Positions 25,539-35,133 of a stretch of 64,000 nt of DNA are shown here, in pieces (within the stretch, counting starts at the first letter, position 1; each line of letters opens with the position of its first letter). The stretch lies in NCBI GenBank assembly GCA_021204905.1, contig JAJPYN010000001.1, positions 39,740 to 103,739 on the forward strand. Direction: 5' to 3'. The stretch comes from Prevotella sp. GTDB lineage: Bacteria; Bacteroidota; Bacteroidia; Bacteroidales; Bacteroidaceae. Both the position numbers and the translations under genes were made by a program. Under the pieces are notes generated by a model. It did no database searches. It had not been told where the DNA came from and worked only from the letters and a program-made list of their open reading frames with translations.

Positions 25539-27152
25539 ATGCGTTTAGACAAATCTGTTTTTCAATCCGCCGCCGAATGGGAGGCGAAAGGCTGGACCTT
25601 GCCGGCGTTTGACATCGACGCGATGAAGGCACGCACGAAGGTGTCGCCGTATTGGATTCACTTCGGCGCGGGCAACATCTTCCGCGCTTTTCACGCCAAT
25701 CTTGTGCAAGACATGCTCGACAAAGGCGTTATCGACCGAGGAATAATCGTGGCTGAGGGTTACGATTACGAGATTATCGAGAAGATGTACCGCCCTCACG
25801 ACAACATCGGAGCGTTGGTTACGCTGAAATCCGACGGCAGTGTCGACAAGCGTGTGGTGGGGTCCATCGCCGAAGCGCTTACTGCCGACACGGGCAATAC
25901 CGCCGATTGGGAGCGGCTGAAAGAGATATTCCGCAGCGAGAGTCTGCAACTGGCGACGTTCACCATCACGGAGAAAGGCTACCTGCTGCGTAGCGCGGAC
26001 GGGACGGCACTGCCGGGCGTGGAGGATGACCTGAAAAACGGTCCTGCTTGTCCGAAGAGCTATATCGGCAAGGTTGCCGCACTCGTGTATGAGCGTTTCG
26101 CCGCCGGTGCGCTGCCGATAGCCCTCGTGAGCACCGACAACTGCTCGCACAACGGCGACAAGCTATACTCCGCTGTCAATGCCTTTGCGGAGGCGTGGGA
26201 GAAAAACGGCGTGTGCGCGGCGGGATTTCTGGCGTATGTCAACGACGAAAACAAGGTTTCGTTCCCCTGGACTATGATAGACAAGATCACTCCGCGTCCC
26301 GACGGCAATGTGGAAAAGATACTCCTCGCCGACGGCATCGAGGGGTTGGAGCCGGTCATCACGTCGAAAAAGACCTATGTAGCGCCGTTCGTCAACGCCG
26401 AGGAGTGCCAATATTTAGTCATCGAGGACCGCTTCCCCAACGGCAGACCGGCATTAGAACGGGTCGGCATCTACTTCACCGACCGCCAGACGGTGGACAA
26501 AGTGGAGAAGATGAAGGTGTGCACGTGCCTCAATCCCTTGCATACCTGCCTCGCCGTATTCGGTTGTCTGCTGGGCTACAAACTGATTGCGGACGAGATG
26601 AAGGACAGTGATTTGCGCCGTCTTGTGGAGGTCTTGGGCTATACGGAGGGGCTGCCCGTGGTGGTCGACCCCAAGATCTTGTCGCCCAAGAGCTTTATCG
26701 ACGAGGTGGTCAACATACGCATTCCCAACCCGTTTATGCCCGACACGCCGCAACGAATCGCGTGCGACACCTCGCAGAAACTGCCCATCCGCTTCGGCGA
26801 GACTATCAAGGCTTATTGCAAGAGCGGGGCTTTGGACGCGGGGGATTTGCGCGTCATCCCGCTCATCTTCGCCGGCTGGCTGCGCTATCTGATGGCTGTC
26901 GACGACGAGGGCAAAACCTTTGAGCTCAGTCCCGACCCGCTGCTGGGCGACGTATGCAAATATGTGGCGGCAATAAAACTCGGCGACAAGGATAAAAACG
27001 CTATTGAGTCAGCCGTCGCGCCCCTCTTGCACAGGGCGGAAATCTTCGGCGTCGACCTCTATGAAGTGGGGTTGGCAGGCAAGGTCATCGACTGTTTCGT
27101 ACAACTTATTGCCGGCGAAGGGGCTGTGCGCCGCACGATTAAGACAATTTAG
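25539..27152 (+). CDS. uxuB: Mannitol dehydrogenase family oxidoreductase, probably D-fructuronate reductase
   Basis: A 537-residue long-chain dehydrogenase. The N-terminal nucleotide-binding segment has YWIHFGAGNIFRAFHANLVQ; the catalytic region has KMKVCTCLNPLHTCLAVFGCLLGY, where the family has a conserved Lys and an N..H pair. The start at 25539 follows the promoter; residues from an upstream TTG would precede it by 21. In the pathway, it reduces D-fructuronate to D-mannonate with NADH, feeding UxuA downstream. Tagaturonate reductase (UxaB) is the close alternative, but no altronate dehydratase gene is present, which favours the fructuronate branch. Confidence 0.82.
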   Translation: MRLDKSVFQSAAEWEAKGWTLPAFDIDAMKARTKVSPYWIHFGAGNIFRAFHANLVQDMLDKGVIDRGIIVAEGYDYEIIEKMYRPHDNIGALVTLKSDGSVDKRVVGSIAEALTADTGNTADWERLKEIFRSESLQLATFTITEKGYLLRSADGTALPGVEDDLKNGPACPKSYIGKVAALVYERFAAGALPIALVSTDNCSHNGDKLYSAVNAFAEAWEKNGVCAAGFLAYVNDENKVSFPWTMIDKITPRPDGNVEKILLADGIEGLEPVITSKKTYVAPFVNAEECQYLVIEDRFPNGRPALERVGIYFTDRQTVDKVEKMKVCTCLNPLHTCLAVFGCLLGYKLIADEMKDSDLRRLVEVLGYTEGLPVVVDPKILSPKSFIDEVVNIRIPNPFMPDTPQRIACDTSQKLPIRFGETIKAYCKSGALDAGDLRVIPLIFAGWLRYLMAVDDEGKTFELSPDPLLGDVCKYVAAIKLGDKDKNAIESAVAPLLHRAEIFGVDLYEVGLAGKVIDCFVQLIAGEGAVRRTIKTI

Positions 27153-27160
27153 TTCCCCGT

Positions 27161-28630
27161 ATGCAAGCTAAAAGGACTAATTTCCGGTGGGTCATCTGCG
27201 GGATGCTGTTCGTCGCGCTGGTGGTGAACTACCTCGACCGGCAGGTGCTGTCGCTGACGTGGAAGGACTTCATCGCGCCGGAATTTCATTGGAACGACAG
27301 CGACTACGGCACCATCACGGGCATCTTCTCCTTGGTTTATGCCGTGGGAATGCTCTTCGCCGGGCGCGCTATCGATTATCTCGGCACGAAGCGGGGCTAT
27401 GTCGCAGCCATCGCGGTATGGAGCACGGGCGCGTGTTTACATGCCTTTTGCGGCATCCTCACCTGCGGCATTGTCAGCGGCGACTGGCTGTTCTCCTTCA
27501 TCGGAGCACGCAACCAACTGCTCGCGCTGCAAGCCACGGCGGGCTCCACACTGATCATCACCACTGTCAGCGTGTGGATGTTCATCGTCGCGCGCGTCGT
27601 TCTCTCCATCGGCGAGGCGGGCAATTTCCCCTGCTCCATCAAAGCCGTCTCCGAATATTTCCCCAAGAAAGACCGCGGCTTCGCTACCGGCATCTTCAAC
27701 TCCGGCGCACAGATCGGCGCACTCATCGCACCGTTCACCATCCCGTTAATTGCGCGCCGCTACGGTTGGGAGACCGCTTTCCTCGCCATCGGACTGCTCG
27801 GCTACCTCTGGATGATTGCGTGGCTCTTCGTATATAAACGCCCTGACGAGAACCCGCACGTCAACGCTGAGGAACTGAAATATATCGAGCAGGATGCGGT
27901 AAACGAAGCGGCAACTATAATAAAAGACAGCAGCAAGCCGGATGTAACTGCAAAACAAGAACACATCTCCCCCTTGCGCGCCTTCGCGTTCCGTCAGACG
28001 TGGGCTGTCATTTTCGGGCGCTTCCTGCCCGACAGCGTATGGTGGTTCCTGCTGTTCTGGGCGCCGGCGTTCATCAGCGAGGTGTACGGCTACTCCTCCG
28101 ACACGCCGCAGGGTATGTTCGGCGTATTCGCCATCTACCTCATTTCCATGCTCTCGCTCGCCGGCAGCTACCTGCCCACATACTTCATCAACCGCAACAG
28201 GGTCAATCCTTACGCGGGGCGGATGCACGGGATGTTGATTTTCGCGCTGTTCCCGCTATTGGGCTGCCTCGTGATGCCTATGGGACGGCTGTCGATGTGG
28301 TACCCCGTCGTGATCATCGGCATTATGGCGGCGGCGCACCAGAGCTGGAGTGCAAACGTGTACAACGTCGTGAGCGACATGTTCCCCAAGGCGGTGGTGG
28401 CGACCGTAACCGGGGCGGCGGGCTTGGCAAGCGGGCTCGGCAGCTTTATGTCGAACAAAGGCGCGGGCGTGCTCTTCGTCTATGCGGAAGACGCCGACCT
28501 GCATTTCCTCTCGTTCGAAGGCAAGGAAGCGGGGTATATGATAGTGTTCCTCATCGCGTCGGTGGCGTATCTCGTCAGCTGGGGAATAATGAAATTATTG
28601 GTTCCGAAATACAAACTGGTGAAATTATAA
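27161..28630 (+). CDS. exuT: MFS hexuronate transporter, ExuT-like
   Basis: A 489-residue major facilitator of the anion:cation symporter family with about 12 TM helices. The N terminus NFRWVICGMLFVALVVNYLD followed by RQVLS is typical of the ACS group, and EAGNFPCSIKAVSEYFPKKD is its conserved loop. The central loop after helix 6 is charged (KRPDENPHVNAEELKYIEQD). It likely imports glucuronate or galacturonate with protons. It lies 8 bases after the reductase gene and one base before uxaC, inside the hexuronate operon, which fixes the likely substrate class. Confidence 0.85.
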   Translation: MQAKRTNFRWVICGMLFVALVVNYLDRQVLSLTWKDFIAPEFHWNDSDYGTITGIFSLVYAVGMLFAGRAIDYLGTKRGYVAAIAVWSTGACLHAFCGILTCGIVSGDWLFSFIGARNQLLALQATAGSTLIITTVSVWMFIVARVVLSIGEAGNFPCSIKAVSEYFPKKDRGFATGIFNSGAQIGALIAPFTIPLIARRYGWETAFLAIGLLGYLWMIAWLFVYKRPDENPHVNAEELKYIEQDAVNEAATIIKDSSKPDVTAKQEHISPLRAFAFRQTWAVIFGRFLPDSVWWFLLFWAPAFISEVYGYSSDTPQGMFGVFAIYLISMLSLAGSYLPTYFINRNRVNPYAGRMHGMLIFALFPLLGCLVMPMGRLSMWYPVVIIGIMAAAHQSWSANVYNVVSDMFPKAVVATVTGAAGLASGLGSFMSNKGAGVLFVYAEDADLHFLSFEGKEAGYMIVFLIASVAYLVSWGIMKLLVPKYKLVKL

Positions 28631-28631
28631 A

Positions 28632-30029
28632 ATGTTTATAACAGACGATTTCCTTTTAAGCAACGATACCGCGCGGCACTTGTACCACGCTCACGCCGAG
28701 CGGCTGCCTATTATCGACTACCACTGCCACCTCGCCCCGCAGCAGGTGGCGGAGGATTATCGCTTCCGTTCGATAACGGAATTATGGCTCGGCGGCGACC
28801 ATTACAAGTGGCGGGCGATGCGCGCGAACGGCGTGCCGGAGAAGTACATCACGGGCGATGCCGACGACTGGAGCAAGTTTCAGAAGTGGGCGGAGACCGT
28901 GCCGTACACCCTGCGCAACCCGCTCTACCACTGGACGCACCTCGAACTGAAAACGGCATTCGGCATCACCGAGCTGCTCACCCCCGCCTCGGCACGACGC
29001 ATTTTTGACCGTTGCAACGAACTGCTGCAAAGCGAAGGGTATTCAGCGCGGGGCCTGATGAGGCATTATAATGTGGAAGCGGTCTGCACCACCGACGACC
29101 CTTGCGACACGTTGGAGTACCATCGGCAAGTAAAGAATGACGGTTTTGAAATAAAAATGCTGCCGGCGTGGCGGCCCGACAAGGCGATGGCGGTGGAGGA
29201 TGTTACCGCTTATAACGCTTACATCGACCGTCTGGCGGAGGTTGCGGGCAAGGAAATCAACACGCTCGACAGCCTGTTGGATGCCCTGAAAACGCGCCAC
29301 GACTACTTCGCCGGCAACGGTTGCAGCGTGGCGGACCACGGTTTGAGCGAGGTGCCATACGCCGAGACAACTTATAAAGAAGCGGCAAAATTGTGGCTGA
29401 AAGTACGGCAGGGGCAGACCCTGAACAAGGCGGAGGCGGCGCAGGTGCAGACCGCGCTGCTCATCGAACTGTGCCGGATGAACGCCGAGAAGGGTTGGGT
29501 GCAGCAGTTGCACTTCGGTCCGCTGCGCAATGTCAACACCCGCGCGGCACGCACGCTCGGTCCCGACACCGGTTTCGACACCATCGGCGATTGGCGCAGT
29601 GCCGCTAATCTGGCACGCCTCCTCGACGCTCTTGACAGCGACGACCGCCTCGCAAAGACCATCCTCTACAACATCAACCCCGCCGACAACACCGTTACCG
29701 CGGCGATGACAGCCAATTTTCAAGACGGACGCACGGCGGGCAAGATGCAGTTCGGCGCAGCGTGGTGGTTCAACGACCAGCTCTCCGGGATGCGGCAACA
29801 GCTTGACACGCTCTCGTCGCAGGGCCTTCTCAGCCGCTTCGTGGGGATGTTGACCGACTCGCGCTCGTTCCTTTCCTACCCGCGCCACGAGTATTTCCGC
29901 CGCCTCCTGTGCGACATCTTGGGGGACGACATCGAGCGCGGACTAATCCCGAACGAGGCTATGGAGTGCGTGGAGCAAATGACGGAGGACATCTGCTACT
30001 ATAACGCGAAACGCTATTTCAATTTTTGA
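28632..30029 (+). CDS. uxaC: Glucuronate isomerase (uronate isomerase)
   Basis: A 465-residue member of the amidohydrolase superfamily. The N-terminal metal site IIDYHCHLAP has His31 and His33; later parts include MRHYNVEAVCTTDDPCDTLEYH and MLTDSRSFLSYPRHEYFRRLLC, both characteristic of UxaC. It converts D-glucuronate to D-fructuronate, and D-galacturonate to D-tagaturonate. Length equals that of the E. coli enzyme (470). The gene starts within one base of the transporter stop, so translation is probably coupled. Confidence 0.95.
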   Translation: MFITDDFLLSNDTARHLYHAHAERLPIIDYHCHLAPQQVAEDYRFRSITELWLGGDHYKWRAMRANGVPEKYITGDADDWSKFQKWAETVPYTLRNPLYHWTHLELKTAFGITELLTPASARRIFDRCNELLQSEGYSARGLMRHYNVEAVCTTDDPCDTLEYHRQVKNDGFEIKMLPAWRPDKAMAVEDVTAYNAYIDRLAEVAGKEINTLDSLLDALKTRHDYFAGNGCSVADHGLSEVPYAETTYKEAAKLWLKVRQGQTLNKAEAAQVQTALLIELCRMNAEKGWVQQLHFGPLRNVNTRAARTLGPDTGFDTIGDWRSAANLARLLDALDSDDRLAKTILYNINPADNTVTAAMTANFQDGRTAGKMQFGAAWWFNDQLSGMRQQLDTLSSQGLLSRFVGMLTDSRSFLSYPRHEYFRRLLCDILGDDIERGLIPNEAMECVEQMTEDICYYNAKRYFNF

Positions 30030-30060
30030 CAGAACATAAAACATTATAAATGACAGGCTT

Positions 30061-31089
30061 ATGGCGAAGATAATCACACTCGGAGAGATAATGCTGCGGC
30101 TCTCTCCCCACGGCACCGACCGTTTCATTCAGACTGCCGCGTTCGACATCATCCCCGGCGGCGGAGAGGCAAACGTGGCTGTCAGCCTCGCCAACTACGG
30201 GCACACGGCGTGCTTCGTAACGAAACTCCCCGCGCACGAGATAGGGCAGATTGCCGTCAACGCGCTGCGCAGATACGGCGTGAACACTGATTATATCACG
30301 CGCGGCGGCGACCGCATAGGACTGTATTACGCGGAGACAGGCGCCTCGATGCGCCCGAGCAAGGTGATCTACGACCGCGCGCACTCCGCCATCGCCGACG
30401 CCGTGCCCGCCGATTTCGACTTCGACGCGATTATGGACGGTGCCGACTGGTTCCACTGGAGCGGCATCACGCCCGCCATCAGCGACGGTGCGGCAGAGCT
30501 GACGCTACTGGCTTGCAAGGCGGCGAAGCGGCACGGACTGACCGTCTCCGTCGACCTCAATTTCCGCAAGAAGCTGTGGACGTCGGCGAAAGCTATCTCC
30601 GTGATGCGCCCGCTGATGGAGTACGTCGACGTGTGCATAGGCAATGAGGAGGACGCAGAGCTGTGCCTGGGCTTCAAACCCGATGCTGACGTGGAGAAAG
30701 GCGTAACGGATGCCGAGGGCTACAAGGCGATTTTCGTGGCGATGGCAAAGGCGTTCGGCTTCAAATATGTCGCTTCAACCTTGCGCGAGAGCCTCTCCGC
30801 CACGCACAACGGTTGGAAGGCTTTGATTTACAACAGCGAAACGAACGAGTTTTACGCCTCGCGACATTATGATATTATGCCCGTCATCGACCGTGTGGGC
30901 GGCGGCGACTCGTTCTCCGCAGGGCTCATCCACGGCTTGCTCGCCAAACCGACACAGGGCGCGGCGCTGGAGTTCGCAGTGGCGGCATCGGCGTTGAAGC
31001 ACACGATAACGGGCGATTTCAACCTCGTCAGCAGCGAGGAGGTGGAGGCGCTCGCCGGAGGCAACACGAGCGGAAGGGTGCAGAGATAA
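30061..31089 (+). CDS. kdgK: 2-dehydro-3-deoxygluconate kinase (PfkB family)
   Basis: A 342-residue ribokinase-like sugar kinase. The substrate-binding PGGGEANVAVSLANYG is near residues 32-47 and the ATP/catalytic signature DRVGGGDSFSAGL is near 278-290 with the base Asp in GGDS. It phosphorylates KDG, the product of mannonate dehydratase, to KDPG, the substrate of the aldolase encoded next. It lies 31 bases after uxaC and 22 bases before the aldolase gene. Confidence 0.92.
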   Translation: MAKIITLGEIMLRLSPHGTDRFIQTAAFDIIPGGGEANVAVSLANYGHTACFVTKLPAHEIGQIAVNALRRYGVNTDYITRGGDRIGLYYAETGASMRPSKVIYDRAHSAIADAVPADFDFDAIMDGADWFHWSGITPAISDGAAELTLLACKAAKRHGLTVSVDLNFRKKLWTSAKAISVMRPLMEYVDVCIGNEEDAELCLGFKPDADVEKGVTDAEGYKAIFVAMAKAFGFKYVASTLRESLSATHNGWKALIYNSETNEFYASRHYDIMPVIDRVGGGDSFSAGLIHGLLAKPTQGAALEFAVAASALKHTITGDFNLVSSEEVEALAGGNTSGRVQR

Positions 31090-31111
31090 CACATAAAATA
31101 AGGTAAGGATT

Positions 31112-31777
31112 ATGGCAAGATTTGATAAGATGGCAGTAATGCGGAAGATCGGGCAGACGCGAATGGTGCCGGTCTTCTATCATAGCGATGTCGCGACGGC
31201 GCAGGCGGTGGTGAAAACGTGCTACGACGGCGGCGTGAGGGCGTTCGAGTTCACCAACCGCGGCGACTGCGCACACGAGGTGTTCGGCGCTTTAATTAAG
31301 TTCGCGGCGCGCGAATGTCCCGAGTTGGCGTTGGGCGCGGGGTCGGTTGTCGACGCTCCGACGGCGGCTTTGTACATCCAGCTCGGCGCGTGCTTCGTCG
31401 TCGGACCGATGTTCAACCCCGAAATAGCAAAGGTCTGCAACCGCCGGCAAGTGCCTTACACCCCGGGCTGCGGCACGGTGACGGAAGTGAATACCGCGCA
31501 GGAAGCCGGCTGCGAGCTGTGCAAAGTGTTCCCCGGCGACGTGCTCGGCCCGAAGTTCGTCAAAGGTCTGCTGGCGCCGATGCCGTGGAGCAGGCTGATG
31601 ATTACGGGCGGCGTGGAACCGACGGAGGACAATCTCACGGCGTGGATTAAGGCCGGGGCGTGGTGCGTAGGGATGGGTTCGAAACTCTTCCCCAAAGACA
31701 AAGTGGCGGCAAAAGACTGGGCTTACATAACGAACAAGTGCCGCGAGGCGTTGGAAATCATTCAAAACATCAAATAA
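31112..31777 (+). CDS. eda: KDPG / 4-hydroxy-2-oxoglutarate aldolase
   Basis: A 221-residue class I aldolase with a TIM-barrel fold. The segment [10 protein letters not shown] carries the catalytic Glu, [10 protein letters not shown] the phosphate/active-site strand, and [10 protein letters not shown] the Schiff-base Lys; the ending [17 protein letters not shown] binds phosphate. It splits KDPG into pyruvate and glyceraldehyde 3-phosphate, ending the hexuronate route in central metabolism. The EFTNRG version of the Glu motif is the common Bacteroidota variant. Confidence 0.92.
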   Translation: MARFDKMAVMRKIGQTRMVPVFYHSDVATAQAVVKTCYDGGVRAFEFTNRGDCAHEVFGALIKFAARECPELALGAGSVVDAPTAALYIQLGACFVVGPMFNPEIAKVCNRRQVPYTPGCGTVTEVNTAQEAGCELCKVFPGDVLGPKFVKGLLAPMPWSRLMITGGVEPTEDNLTAWIKAGAWCVGMGSKLFPKDKVAAKDWAYITNKCREALEIIQNIK

Positions 31778-31782
31778 CTGAT

Positions 31783-32982
31783 ATGGAAAAGACTTGGCGA
31801 TGGTTCGGTAAGAACGATAAGATCACGCTGTCGATGCTGCGGCAGATCGGCGTGGAAGGGATAGTAACGGCGCTGCACGACGTGCCCAACGGCGAGGTGT
31901 GGACGGTGGAGAAGATAACGGAGCTGAGGGATTACATCGCCTCGTTCGGCCTCAGATGGTCGGTGGTGGAGAGCCTGCCCGTGAGCGAGAGCATCAAATA
32001 CGGCGGTGCGGACCGCGACAAACTTATTGCCAACTACATCGAGAGCCTCGCAAACTTGGGCAAATGCGGCATTCACACGATTTGTTACAACTTTATGCCG
32101 GTGCTCGACTGGGCGCGTACCGACCTTGCGAACCCCAATCCCGACGGCACCAGTTCGCTGTATTTCAACCTTGCGGAGTTCGCTTATTTCGACTGCTGCA
32201 TCCTTCAACGCGAGGGTGCGGAGGCGGATTATGCACCCGAGATCATCGCGCAGGTGAGGGAGAAAGCCAAGACGATGACCGCCGCCGACAACGACCGGAT
32301 GGTGGAGAACATCATCATCAAGACGCAGGGCTTCGTCAACGGCAACATCAAAGAGGGCGACCTCAACCCCGTGAAGATTTTCCGCGACCTGCTCGCGCTG
32401 TACAAAGGCATCGACAGGGCGGCGCTACGGGCGAATATGAAGTATTTCCTCGAAGCGATAATGCCCGTCTGCAACGAATACGATATGCGGATGTGCGTCC
32501 ACCCCGACGACCCGCCGATGCAGATTCTCGGGCTGCCGCGCATAGTCTGCAACGAGGACGACATCCGCTGGTTCCTCGATGCCGTGCCCGATAAGCACAA
32601 CGGCTTGACGTTCTGCGCGGGGTCACTGAGCGCCGGGGCACACAACGACGTGCCGGACCTCGCAAGGAAATTCGCATCGCGCACCCATTTCGTACACCTC
32701 CGCAGCACCTGTGTCTTCCCCGACGGCAGTTTCAAGGAGGCGTCCCATTTCGGCGGCCGGGCGAACATCATCGAGCTGATTCGCATCTTCGAAAAGGAGA
32801 ACCCGCAGTTGCCGATGCGCGTAGACCACGCCCCGCTCATGCTCGGCGACGAGACGAAAGGTTACAACGCGGGCTACTCGTTCCACGGGCGGATGATGGC
32901 GCTCGGACAGGTTGAGGGCATGATGGCGGTCATCGACCGCGAACTCGGCATTGAGCGCAGCTACCCGGTTACGGTCGGCTAA
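31783..32982 (+). CDS. uxuA: Mannonate dehydratase
   Basis: A 399-residue enzyme of the UxuA family, matching the usual length. The start at 31783 (MEKTWRWFGKNDKITL) is 5 bases after the aldolase stop; the open frame extends upstream into eda, but those 41 codons lack similarity. Conserved segments include VTALHDVPNGEVW, the metal-binding CVHPDDPP and FCAGSLSAGAHNDVP. It dehydrates D-mannonate to 2-dehydro-3-deoxygluconate using Mn or Fe. It is the last gene of the hexuronate operon, and its stop codon lies inside the first unit of a 22-bp tandem repeat. Confidence 0.94.
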   Translation: MEKTWRWFGKNDKITLSMLRQIGVEGIVTALHDVPNGEVWTVEKITELRDYIASFGLRWSVVESLPVSESIKYGGADRDKLIANYIESLANLGKCGIHTICYNFMPVLDWARTDLANPNPDGTSSLYFNLAEFAYFDCCILQREGAEADYAPEIIAQVREKAKTMTAADNDRMVENIIIKTQGFVNGNIKEGDLNPVKIFRDLLALYKGIDRAALRANMKYFLEAIMPVCNEYDMRMCVHPDDPPMQILGLPRIVCNEDDIRWFLDAVPDKHNGLTFCAGSLSAGAHNDVPDLARKFASRTHFVHLRSTCVFPDGSFKEASHFGGRANIIELIRIFEKENPQLPMRVDHAPLMLGDETKGYNAGYSFHGRMMALGQVEGMMAVIDRELGIERSYPVTVG

Positions 32983-33110
32983 GTTCTTATTACTGACAAC
33001 TAAGTTTCTTGTTTCTGACAATTAAGCTTCTTGTTACTGTCTTTTAAGCCGCTTATTATTGCCTTTTAAGTTCGTTATTAAGGCCTTTTAAGCGGCTTAA
33101 TGCTGCCTGT
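32980..33110 (+). repeat. Six-copy 22-bp tandem repeat after uxuA
   Basis: Six units begin with taag and have lengths 21, 22, 22, 22, 22 and 22 (starts 32980, 33001, 33023, 33045, 33067, 33089). Typical units are taagcttcttgttactgtct and taagccgcttattattgcct plus two bases. Units 4 and 6 contain TAAGCCGCTTA and its complement TAAGCGGCTTA, which can pair across unit 5. The first unit supplies the uxuA stop codon. There are no unique spacers, so it is not a CRISPR array. Confidence 0.85.
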
Positions 33111-33136
33111 TTGTTTGCCGAAAATGGACGAATAAG

Positions 33137-33167
33137 TTTGGCGTTTCGCGCGTTTGCACTACTTTTG
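33137..33167 (+). promoter_or_regulatory. Promoter of dxs
   Basis: TTTG at 33137-33140 and TACTTTTG at 33160-33167 are separated by 19 bases, an excellent match. The 5' untranslated region of about 50 bases then contains two near copies of tatttgcttttgcg (33169 and 33189). Confidence 0.75.
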
Positions 33168-33224
33168 TATTTGCTTTTGCGAGCGATGTATTCGCTTTTG
33201 CGTGTGATAAATTGAAGGCGAAAG

Positions 33225-35120
33225 ATGGGCCAAACGAACGAATTTCCTTTATTGCAACAAATAAACTCCCCCGCGGACCTCAGGCGGTTGGCGGTGAGCG
33301 ACTTACCGGCGGTGTGCGAGGAGTTGCGGGCGTTCATCGTGCGCGAGCTGTCGGTAAACCCGGGGCACCTCGCCTCGTCGTTGGGCGCGATAGAAGCTAT
33401 TGTCGCGCTGCATTACACGTTGAACACCCCCGACGACAGGATAGTGTGGGACGTGGGTCATCAGGCGTACAGCCACAAGATCCTCACGGGTCGGCGCGAC
33501 CGGTTTTGCACAAACCGCAAGCTGGGAGGTATCCGCCCGTTCCCCTCGCCCGAAGAAAGCGAGTACGACACGTTTGCCTGCGGCCACGCCTCGAACAGCA
33601 TCTCCGCCGCTCTGGGCATGGCTGTGGCGGCGCAACTGTCGGGCAGCAAGCGGCGCATAACGGCGTTCATAGGCGACGGGGCGATGAGCGGCGGCTTGGC
33701 TTTTGAGGGTTTGAACAACGTCTCTTCCACGCCGAACAATATGCTTATCGTGTTGAACGACAACGATATGAGTATCGACAAGGCTGTCGGCGGGATGGAG
33801 AAATACCTGCTTCAACTGAGCACGAGCGCGACGTACAACCGTGTCCGCTACCGTCTGTCGCAGTGGTTGACGGGTCGCGGAATGCTCGACGAGCAGCGCA
33901 AAAACCGCATCCTGCGCTTCAACAACGCGATTAAGGCGGCGCTGTCGAGCAGGCAGAATATCTTCGAAGGTATGAATATCCGCTACTTCGGACCGGTCGA
34001 CGGGCACGACGTAACGGAGCTCGTCAGGGTGCTCAACCAACTTAAAGACATGACGGGACCGAAGCTCCTGCACCTCCATACGATAAAGGGCAAGGGCTAT
34101 TCCCCCGCCGAGAAAGAGGCGACAATCTGGCACGCACCGGGCAAATTCGACGTGGCGACGGGTGCGCGGCAGACGGCGGAGGGTGCGAGATGTGCGCCGT
34201 TGTATCAGGAGGTGTTCGGCGAGACGCTGCTGGAGCTTGCGCGGCAGAACCCGAAAATTGTCGGCGTAACGCCCGCGATGCCCACCGGTTGCTCGATGAA
34301 CATAATGATGCGCGAGTTGCCGGAGCGGTGTTTCGACGTCGGCATCGCAGAAGGGCACGCCGTAACGTTCTCCGGGGGGATGGCGAAAGACGGGCTCTTG
34401 CCGTTCTGCAACATATACAGCACATTCTCGCAACGCGCTTACGACAACATCATCCACGACGTGGCGCTGCTCAACCTCCCCGTTGTCCTCTGCCTCGACC
34501 GTGCGGGACTGGTAGGCGAAGACGGCGCGACGCACCACGGGATGTTCGATATGGCTGCGCTCAGGGCGGTGCCGAATATCACCATTTGCTCCCCGATGGA
34601 CGAGCACGAGCTGCGGAGAATGATGTTCACGGCGCAGCTGCCGGGCAAGGGCACATTCGTTATCCGCTACCCCCGCGGTAAGGGACGGCTGCCGGATTGG
34701 CGCTGCCCGCTCGAAGAAATCACGGTCGGCACGGCGCGAAAGCTGCGCGAGGGGCGCGGCACGGCGGTGCTTACCATCGGTCCGATAGGCAACGATGTGG
34801 AGGACATACTTAACGAGAACGACATCGATGCGGCACATTACGACATGCGGTTTCTTAAACCTCTCGATGAGAAAGCGTTGGAAGAGATCGGCGCGAACTA
34901 CACCCGCGTCGTAACGATAGAGGACGGCGTGCGTGGCGGCGGCTTCGGTTCTGCCGTGGCGGAACGGCTCTGCGACTTGGGGCTCACTGCGAAGAACAAC
35001 ATCGAAATCATACGCCTCGGCTTGCCCGACGAGTTCGTTGAGCACGGCACAATTGACGAGTTGCGTACCCTCACCGGACTGGACAAGGCGGCAATACGCA
35101 AGGCAATAATCGGCAAATAA
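33225..35120 (+). CDS. dxs: 1-deoxy-D-xylulose-5-phosphate synthase
   Basis: A 631-residue thiamine-diphosphate enzyme, full family length. Motifs include [10 protein letters not shown], the TPP motif [17 protein letters not shown] near 147-163, and the transketolase pyrimidine-binding [18 protein letters not shown] with its catalytic Glu. It condenses pyruvate and glyceraldehyde 3-phosphate to DXP, the entry step of the MEP isoprenoid pathway and a source of thiamine and pyridoxal. It is followed by trkA after 13 bases and trkH, a gene order common in Bacteroidales. Confidence 0.97.
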   Translation: MGQTNEFPLLQQINSPADLRRLAVSDLPAVCEELRAFIVRELSVNPGHLASSLGAIEAIVALHYTLNTPDDRIVWDVGHQAYSHKILTGRRDRFCTNRKLGGIRPFPSPEESEYDTFACGHASNSISAALGMAVAAQLSGSKRRITAFIGDGAMSGGLAFEGLNNVSSTPNNMLIVLNDNDMSIDKAVGGMEKYLLQLSTSATYNRVRYRLSQWLTGRGMLDEQRKNRILRFNNAIKAALSSRQNIFEGMNIRYFGPVDGHDVTELVRVLNQLKDMTGPKLLHLHTIKGKGYSPAEKEATIWHAPGKFDVATGARQTAEGARCAPLYQEVFGETLLELARQNPKIVGVTPAMPTGCSMNIMMRELPERCFDVGIAEGHAVTFSGGMAKDGLLPFCNIYSTFSQRAYDNIIHDVALLNLPVVLCLDRAGLVGEDGATHHGMFDMAALRAVPNITICSPMDEHELRRMMFTAQLPGKGTFVIRYPRGKGRLPDWRCPLEEITVGTARKLREGRGTAVLTIGPIGNDVEDILNENDIDAAHYDMRFLKPLDEKALEEIGANYTRVVTIEDGVRGGGFGSAVAERLCDLGLTAKNNIEIIRLGLPDEFVEHGTIDELRTLTGLDKAAIRKAIIGK

Positions 35121-35133
35121 GACTTTTTGATAT

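Noticed and set aside
32980..33110. Possible CRISPR array
   Set aside because: Units are directly adjacent with no unique spacers, and no cas genes are present.
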